Shown here one piece after another: positions 6,712 to 9,795 of a stretch of DNA of 9,795 nucleotides. Numbering within the stretch: the first letter of the stretch is position 1; each line of letters opens with the position of its first letter. Under the pieces are notes generated by a model, which made no database searches, was not told the DNA's origin, and saw only the letters and a list, made by a program, of their open reading frames with translations. The DNA comes from Flavobacteriales bacterium UBA3364 (GTDB lineage: Bacteria; Bacteroidota; Bacteroidia; Flavobacteriales_F; PHOS-HE28). Location of the stretch: assembly GCA_002360495.1 (NCBI GenBank), contig DEQO01000102.1:22770-32564 (forward strand), in the 5' to 3' direction. The translations under genes were made by a program, and so were the position numbers.

Positions 6712-6728
6712 GGTCCCAATTCGGGACC
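6712..6728. repeat. Inverted repeat across the predicted transcription start
   Basis: GGTCCC (6712-6717) and GGGACC (6723-6728) are perfect inverted arms around AATTC. Placed just after the -7 element, it could be an operator. If transcription starts before it, it could instead be a 5' RNA hairpin. Confidence 0.5.
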
Positions 6729-6731
6729 TAT

Positions 6732-6763
6732 CGGTCTTGGAAAGGGAGAAGACCGTTCTTTTT
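6732..6763 (+). terminator. Terminator-like hairpin in the leader of the tRNA-Thr operon (possible attenuator)
   Basis: CGGTCTT (6732-6738) pairs with AAGACCG (6749-6755) around a 10-base purine loop, followed at once by TTCTTTTT (6756-6763). The hairpin and T tract sit between the promoter and the first tRNA. GACC at 6725-6728 could pair with GGTC at 6733-6736 and prevent the hairpin, so two alternative folds are possible. Confidence 0.55.
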
Positions 6764-6775
6764 CGTGTTGTACAG

Positions 6776-6848
6776 GCCAATGTAGCTCAGCTGGTAGAGC
6801 AGCTGATTTGTAATCAGCAGGTCGGGGGTTCGAATCCGCCCGTTGGCT
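6776..6848 (+). tRNA. tRNA-Thr(UGU)
   Basis: All four arms fold. The acceptor stem GCCAATG pairs with CGTTGGC (one G-T pair). The anticodon stem GCTGA/TCAGC encloses TTTGTAA with anticodon TGT at 6809-6811, reading ACA and ACG. The T loop is TTCGAAT. The T stem is GGGGG against CCGCC, leaving a G-G mismatch at positions 51-63 (6826 and 6838). The 3' end is T73 then CC and G, so CCA is not fully encoded. It is the first tRNA of the operon. Confidence 0.95.
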
Positions 6849-6863
6849 CCGTGTTGCAGAAAA

Positions 6864-6946
6864 GGGGAGATACCCAAGCGGCCAACGGGGGCAGACTGTA
6901 AATCTGCTGGCTCACGCCTTCGTAGGTTCGAATCCTGCTCTCCCCA
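6864..6946 (+). tRNA. tRNA-Tyr(GUA)
   Basis: This class II tRNA has a long variable arm (GGC-TCAC-GCC at 6909-6918). The acceptor stem GGGGAGA pairs with TCTCCCC, the discriminator is A, and the anticodon GTA lies at 6898-6900 in the stem GCAGA/TCTGC. The T loop is TTCGAAT. CCA is not encoded (the next bases are CTT). It lies 15 bases after the tRNA-Thr(UGU) discriminator base. Confidence 0.97.
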
Positions 6947-7088
6947 CTTTTCTTCGCGGAGCCACGTCAGCACTTCCTTGGAAGTGCTGTGGATAAGGAC
7001 CTCAGCCATCGGAACGGAGCCGTTCAGCGATTGACCCTTTTCGGGGCGACACTGGAGGGCTTCCATCGGAAGAGGAAGTTGATCACAC
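6947..7088 (+). other. tRNA-Tyr to tRNA-Gly spacer with three short hairpins
   Basis: This 142-base spacer has no gene. It has a 10-base inverted repeat (arms CAGCACTTCC at 6968-6977 and GGAAGTGCTG at 6980-6989), a smaller one GAACGG-AG-CCGTTC at 7012-7025, and CTTCC-ATC-GGAAG at 7060-7072. None is followed by a T tract, so these look more like processing or folding elements than terminators. Confidence 0.5.
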
Positions 7089-7161
7089 GCGGGAGTAGCT
7101 CAGTTGGTAGAGCATCAGCCTTCCAAGCTGAATGTCGCGGGTTCGAGTCTCGTCTCCCGCT
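7089..7161 (+). tRNA. tRNA-Gly(UCC)
   Basis: The acceptor stem GCGGGAG pairs with CTCCCGC, the discriminator is T, and the anticodon TCC lies at 7122-7124 in the stem TCAGC/GCTGA. The T stem GCGGG/CTCGT has two G-T pairs; the T loop is TTCGAGT. CCA is not encoded. It reads GGA and GGG. Confidence 0.97.
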
Positions 7162-7234
7162 CTTACCCTTCGAAGCCTCGGCAGAGAAGGGACCCGCCGG
7201 TAAAGGCCCGGTGGTGACCAAAGAAAGTATTCAG

Positions 7235-7309
<75 letters not shown>

Positions 7310-7323
7310 GAAGGAGAATGACA

Positions 7324-7356
7324 GTGATCGCTACATACGGCCCGTACAGCAGATAG
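7324..7356 (+). other. Possible leader peptide ORF between tRNA-Thr(GGU) and tuf
   Basis: AAGGAG at 7311-7316 lies 7 bases before a GTG at 7324, opening a frame that ends at TAG 7354-7356 (ten codons). An in-frame ATG at 7318 would give MTVIATYGPYSR but is only 1 base from the Shine-Dalgarno sequence. The peptide contains Thr-Tyr-Gly, the order of amino acids served by the tRNAs just upstream. No terminator hairpin follows. It may be chance; no family evidence exists for so short a frame. Confidence 0.25.
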
Positions 7357-7404
7357 AGAACACCACGAACGAACGAAGAACAGAACAAACAAGACCCATC
7401 GATC
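7357..7404 (+). promoter_or_regulatory. SD-less, A-rich leader of tuf
   Basis: From 7357 to the tuf ATG the sequence is mostly A, C and G with very few T, includes AACGAACGAA at 7368-7377, and has no Shine-Dalgarno sequence. This is the unstructured type of initiation region expected in Bacteroidota. Confidence 0.45.
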
Positions 7405-8592
7405 ATGGCAAAGGAGAGCTTCAAAAGGGATAAGCCGCACGTCAACATCGGCACTATCGGCCACGTTGACCATGGCAAGACCACACTGACCGCGGCGATC
7501 ACTTCCGTATTGGCCTCGAAAGGCCTTTCCGAGAAGCGCAGCTTCGATTCCATCGATAACGCGCCCGAGGAAAAGGAGCGTGGTATCACCATCAACACCG
7601 CTCACGTGGAGTATTCGACGGCGGCCCGTCACTACGCACACGTTGATTGCCCAGGCCACGCTGACTATGTGAAGAACATGGTAACGGGTGCTGCGCAAAT
7701 GGACGGCGCCATCCTCGTGGTGGCCGCTACCGATGGTCCAATGCCCCAGACCCGCGAGCATATCCTGCTCGGCCGTCAGGTAGGTGTGCCGAAGATCGTC
7801 GTGTTCATGAACAAAGTGGACATGGTGGACGACGCCGAACTGCTCGACCTCGTCGAAATGGAGATCCGCGAACTCCTCAGCTTCTACGAATACGACGGCG
7901 ACAACACGCCGGTCATCCGTGGCAGTGCCCTGGGTGGTTTGAACAACGAGCCGAAATGGGTGGACACGATCATGGCCCTCATGGACGCTGTTGACACCTG
8001 GATCCCGGTTCCTCCCCGCGAAGTGGAGAAGCCCTTCCTGATGAGCGTGGAGGACGTGTTCTCCATCACGGGTCGTGGCACTGTAGCCACTGGTCGTATC
8101 GAGACCGGTGTGGTGAAAGTGGGCGACAACGTGGAGATCATCGGCATGCAAGAGCAAAAGATGTCCAGCACCTGCACGGGTGTTGAGATGTTCCGGAAGC
8201 TGCTCGATCGCGGCGAAGCGGGTGATAACTGCGGTCTGTTGCTCCGCGGTATCGAAAAGGACCAGATCCGTCGTGGTATGGTCATCGCGAAGCCAGGTAG
8301 CATCACCCCGCACACCGAATTCAAGGGTGAGATCTACGTGTTGAAGAAGGAGGAAGGCGGTCGCCACACTCCGTTCCACAACAAGTACCGTCCCCAGTTC
8401 TACTTCCGTACGACGGACGTAACGGGCGAGATCACCATGGAAGCCGGTCGTGAAATGATCATGCCGGGTGACAACGTGACCATCACCGTGAAACTGATCG
8501 TTCCGATCGCCATGGACAAGGGCCTGCGTTTCGCTATCCGCGAGGGTGGCCGTACCGTGGGTGCAGGTCAGGTGACCGAGATCATCAAGTAA
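7405..8592 (+). CDS. tuf: Translation elongation factor EF-Tu
   Basis: EF-Tu is the GTPase that delivers aminoacyl-tRNA to the ribosome. The 395 residues are the normal length. All G motifs are intact: GHVDHGKT (19-26), the switch I stretch RGITI (59-63), DCPGH (81-85) with the catalytic H85, NKVD (136-139) and SAL (174-176). Domain II carries GRGTVATGRIETG and STCTGVEMFRK, and domain III ends with GGRTVGAGQVTEIIK. No truncation or odd residue stands out. It is preceded by four tRNA genes and has no promoter of its own that I can see, so it should be co-transcribed with them and processed out. A perfect palindrome follows the stop. Confidence 0.98.
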   Translation: MAKESFKRDKPHVNIGTIGHVDHGKTTLTAAITSVLASKGLSEKRSFDSIDNAPEEKERGITINTAHVEYSTAARHYAHVDCPGHADYVKNMVTGAAQMDGAILVVAATDGPMPQTREHILLGRQVGVPKIVVFMNKVDMVDDAELLDLVEMEIRELLSFYEYDGDNTPVIRGSALGGLNNEPKWVDTIMALMDAVDTWIPVPPREVEKPFLMSVEDVFSITGRGTVATGRIETGVVKVGDNVEIIGMQEQKMSSTCTGVEMFRKLLDRGEAGDNCGLLLRGIEKDQIRRGMVIAKPGSITPHTEFKGEIYVLKKEEGGRHTPFHNKYRPQFYFRTTDVTGEITMEAGREMIMPGDNVTITVKLIVPIAMDKGLRFAIREGGRTVGAGQVTEIIK

Positions 8593-8611
8593 GCGATCGA
8601 CCAACGGAGGC

Positions 8612-8643
8612 AAGGCCGATCCGCCGTACGGCGGATCGGCCTT
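8612..8643 (+). terminator. Perfect 32-base palindrome after tuf, probable (partial) terminator
   Basis: AAGGCCGATCCGCCGT (8612-8627) is followed directly by its exact reverse complement (8628-8643), giving a 14-base-pair stem with a GTAC loop in RNA. The downstream sequence is TTCGCC, without a T run, so it may reduce rather than stop transcription into tRNA-Trp and secE, or serve as a processing or 3'-end protection hairpin. No TAnnTTTG promoter is visible between it and tRNA-Trp. Confidence 0.6.
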
Positions 8644-8678
8644 CGCCGCCGAAAAGAGAACCACGAAACAGGACTTCT

Positions 8679-8754
8679 ACGGGTGTAGCTCAATTGGTAG
8701 AGCGAAGGTCTCCAAAACCTTAGGCTGCGGGTTCGATTCCTGCCACCCGTGCCA
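8679..8754 (+). tRNA. tRNA-Trp(CCA), with encoded 3' CCA
   Basis: The acceptor stem ACGGGTG pairs with CACCCGT, the discriminator is G, and the 3' CCA is encoded at 8752-8754. The anticodon CCA lies at 8712-8714 in the stem AAGGT/ACCTT. The T stem GCGGG/CCTGC has one G-T pair. tRNA-Trp between tuf and secE is a recurring arrangement in bacteria. Confidence 0.97.
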
Positions 8755-8784
8755 ACAGCGACCCCGAGATCCACAGAACGAACG

Positions 8785-9015
8785 ATGGCAAGCTTCAAGA
8801 CATACCTCGCCGAGAGCTACAATGAGCTCGTGAACAAGGTGAGCTGGCCCACTTGGAAAGAACTCCAAGGCAGCGCCATCATCGTCCTGGTCTCCGCATT
8901 GCTGCTCTCGCTGATCGTGTTCCTCATGGACTTCATCTTCGGCGTGCAGAACATGTCCAACAACGGGTTCTGGAAAGGCATGCTCGGTTTCATCTACAAA
9001 CTCATCGGTTCCTAG
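8785..9015 (+). CDS. secE: Preprotein translocase subunit SecE
   Basis: SecE is the small clamp subunit of the SecYEG channel in the inner membrane. The 76 residues show the conserved amphipathic helix and hinge NKVSWPTWKEL (17-27) followed by a single transmembrane segment at about 29-53 (rich in Ile, Val, Leu). This is the short one-helix form found in most bacteria. The ATG at 8785 is chosen because the earlier in-frame ATG at 8749 lies inside tRNA-Trp. AACGAACGA reaches right into the start codon and no Shine-Dalgarno sequence is present. nusG begins 3 bases after the stop, so the two are almost certainly co-translated from one mRNA. Confidence 0.96.
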   Translation: MASFKTYLAESYNELVNKVSWPTWKELQGSAIIVLVSALLLSLIVFLMDFIFGVQNMSNNGFWKGMLGFIYKLIGS

Positions 9016-9018
9016 GTC

Positions 9019-9573
9019 ATGGCTGACGGTTCCAAAAAGTGGTATGTGATCCGCGCCATCTCCGGTAAGGAGAAGAAGGTGAAGGAGATGATCGACCTGG
9101 AGGTATCCCGCTCCAAGAGCATGGGTTCCTACATCGCGCAGATCCTCATCCCTACGGAGAAGTTCTACCAGATCCGTGAGGGCAAGAAGGTGAGCAAGGA
9201 ACGCAACTTCTTCCCGGGCTATGTGCTGATGGAGGCCGACCTCACCGGAGAGATCGCCCACAGCATCAAGAACCTGCCGAACGTGATCGGCTTCCTCGGT
9301 GCCGAGAAAGGAGGGGACCCGGTCCCCTTGCGCCAAAGTGAAGTGAACCGCATCCTCGGCACAGTGGACACCCTGGCCGAGACCGTGGAAGCGAACTACA
9401 ACCCTTACCACGTCGGGGAAGGCGTGAAGGTGATCGATGGTCCCTTCAACGGCTTCAACGGCGTGATCGAGGAGATCAACGAAGAGAAGAAGAAGCTCAA
9501 AGTGATGGTGAAGATCTTCGGAAGGAAGACACCGCTGGAACTGAGCTTCATGCAGGTTGAAAAGGAAGTGTAA
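9019..9573 (+). CDS. nusG: Transcription termination/antitermination factor NusG
   Basis: NusG binds RNA polymerase, suppresses pausing and can link polymerase to Rho or the leading ribosome. The 184 residues carry the N-terminal NGN domain (about 6-115) with KKWYVIRAISGKEKKVKEMI at the start and the conserved RNFFPGYVLM (62-71). A linker leads to the C-terminal KOW domain (about 131-181) with VGEGVKVIDGPFNGFNGVI and ending FGRKTPLELSFMQVEK. Length and domain order are normal. It lies 3 bases after secE and 104 bases before rplK, the standard secE-nusG-rplK order. Confidence 0.98.
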   Translation: MADGSKKWYVIRAISGKEKKVKEMIDLEVSRSKSMGSYIAQILIPTEKFYQIREGKKVSKERNFFPGYVLMEADLTGEIAHSIKNLPNVIGFLGAEKGGDPVPLRQSEVNRILGTVDTLAETVEANYNPYHVGEGVKVIDGPFNGFNGVIEEINEEKKKLKVMVKIFGRKTPLELSFMQVEKEV

Positions 9574-9677
9574 GGGCACATCCAGGACCTTCAGAGAACC
9601 AGCGAAAGAGACCCAGAAAAGCAAACCCGTCCGAGCCGACCGAGAGGAAGGCGCCAACAGGACAAAAACCAAGAACA
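9574..9677 (+). promoter_or_regulatory. T-depleted leader between nusG and rplK
   Basis: From about 9600 to the rplK start the plus strand has almost no T while A, G and C are common. No TAnnTTTG promoter, no Shine-Dalgarno sequence next to the ATG and no clear hairpin are visible. In E. coli the region before rplK carries the L1 feedback site; nothing recognisable as such is seen here. Confidence 0.4.
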
Positions 9678-9795
9678 ATGGCAAAGGAAGTAGCAGCCCT
9701 CATCAAGCTGCAGATCAAGGGCGGAGCGGCCAACCCGTCGCCCCCCGTAGGCCCCGCACTCGGTGCCAAAGGCGTCAACATCATGGAGTTCTGCA
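9678..9795 (+). CDS. rplK: 50S ribosomal protein uL11, N-terminal part (runs off right edge)
   Basis: uL11 binds the GTPase-associated region of 23S rRNA at the base of the L7/L12 stalk. The 39 visible codons begin MAKEVAALIKLQIKGGAANP and continue SPPVGPALGAKGVNIMEFC, which contains the strongly conserved proline-rich PPVGPALG...G-NI segment of the N-terminal domain (the thiostrepton-contact region). The family is about 140-150 residues, so roughly a quarter is present. The ATG follows an A-rich leader with no Shine-Dalgarno sequence. Its position after nusG is the universal bacterial order, and rplA, rplJ, rplL and rpoBC would be expected to follow. Confidence 0.96.
   Translation, partial: MAKEVAALIKLQIKGGAANPSPPVGPALGAKGVNIMEFC

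Noticed and set aside
8749..8784. Upstream ATG for secE
   Set aside because: It lies within the 3' end of tRNA-Trp.
8677..9684. Minus-strand open frame (335 codons) opposite tRNA-Trp, secE and nusG
   Set aside because: It spans three well-supported genes in antisense, and its composition (Leu/His/Asp-rich, no domain) is that of a shadow frame.

Overview
The window looks like the chromosome of a high-GC member of the Bacteroidota, probably related to Flavobacteriales; I cannot name a genus. Three things point there. Two promoters match the Bacteroidota consensus (TTG, 19 bases, TAnnTTTG). Nearly all genes lack a Shine-Dalgarno sequence and instead have A-rich, T-poor leaders. The order rpsU - xer - hpf - tRNAs - tuf - tRNA-Trp - secE - nusG - rplK is, from memory, typical of the phylum. 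GC content is high by eye; I did not count it.

Layout. Positions 1-1010 (minus strand) hold the N-terminal half of a KUP-type potassium transporter that runs off the left edge. A divergent intergenic region follows, with short GGACC/GGTCC inverted repeats. Positions 1290-4847 (plus strand) form a tightly packed four-gene unit: an RmlD-like SDR oxidoreductase, a membrane-anchored helix-hairpin-helix (ComEA-like) protein, adenine phosphoribosyltransferase, and a short-chain-type acyl-CoA dehydrogenase. The gaps are 2 bases, a 4-base overlap, and 5 bases. The four functions do not form one pathway.

From 4860 to the right edge the window is translation and transcription machinery: rpsU with its own promoter and a terminator, a XerC/XerD tyrosine recombinase, a short ribosome hibernation factor with a strong terminator, then a second promoter driving tRNA-Thr(UGU) - tRNA-Tyr(GUA) - tRNA-Gly(UCC) - tRNA-Thr(GGU) - tuf. 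After a perfect 32-base palindrome come tRNA-Trp, secE, nusG and the start of rplK. The four tRNAs plus tuf have the same order and anticodons as the E. coli thrU-tyrU-glyT-thrT-tufB operon.

I see no undescribed multi-gene system; the coding content is ordinary housekeeping. The points worth a second look are regulatory: a 15-base extended promoter motif shared by rpsU and the tRNA-tuf operon, a terminator-like hairpin in the tRNA operon leader, a tiny ORF with a good Shine-Dalgarno sequence between tRNA-Thr(GGU) and tuf, a recurrent AACGAACGA leader motif, a weak but unusual Shine-Dalgarno sequence on rpsU, and a G-G mismatch in the T stem of tRNA-Thr(UGU).
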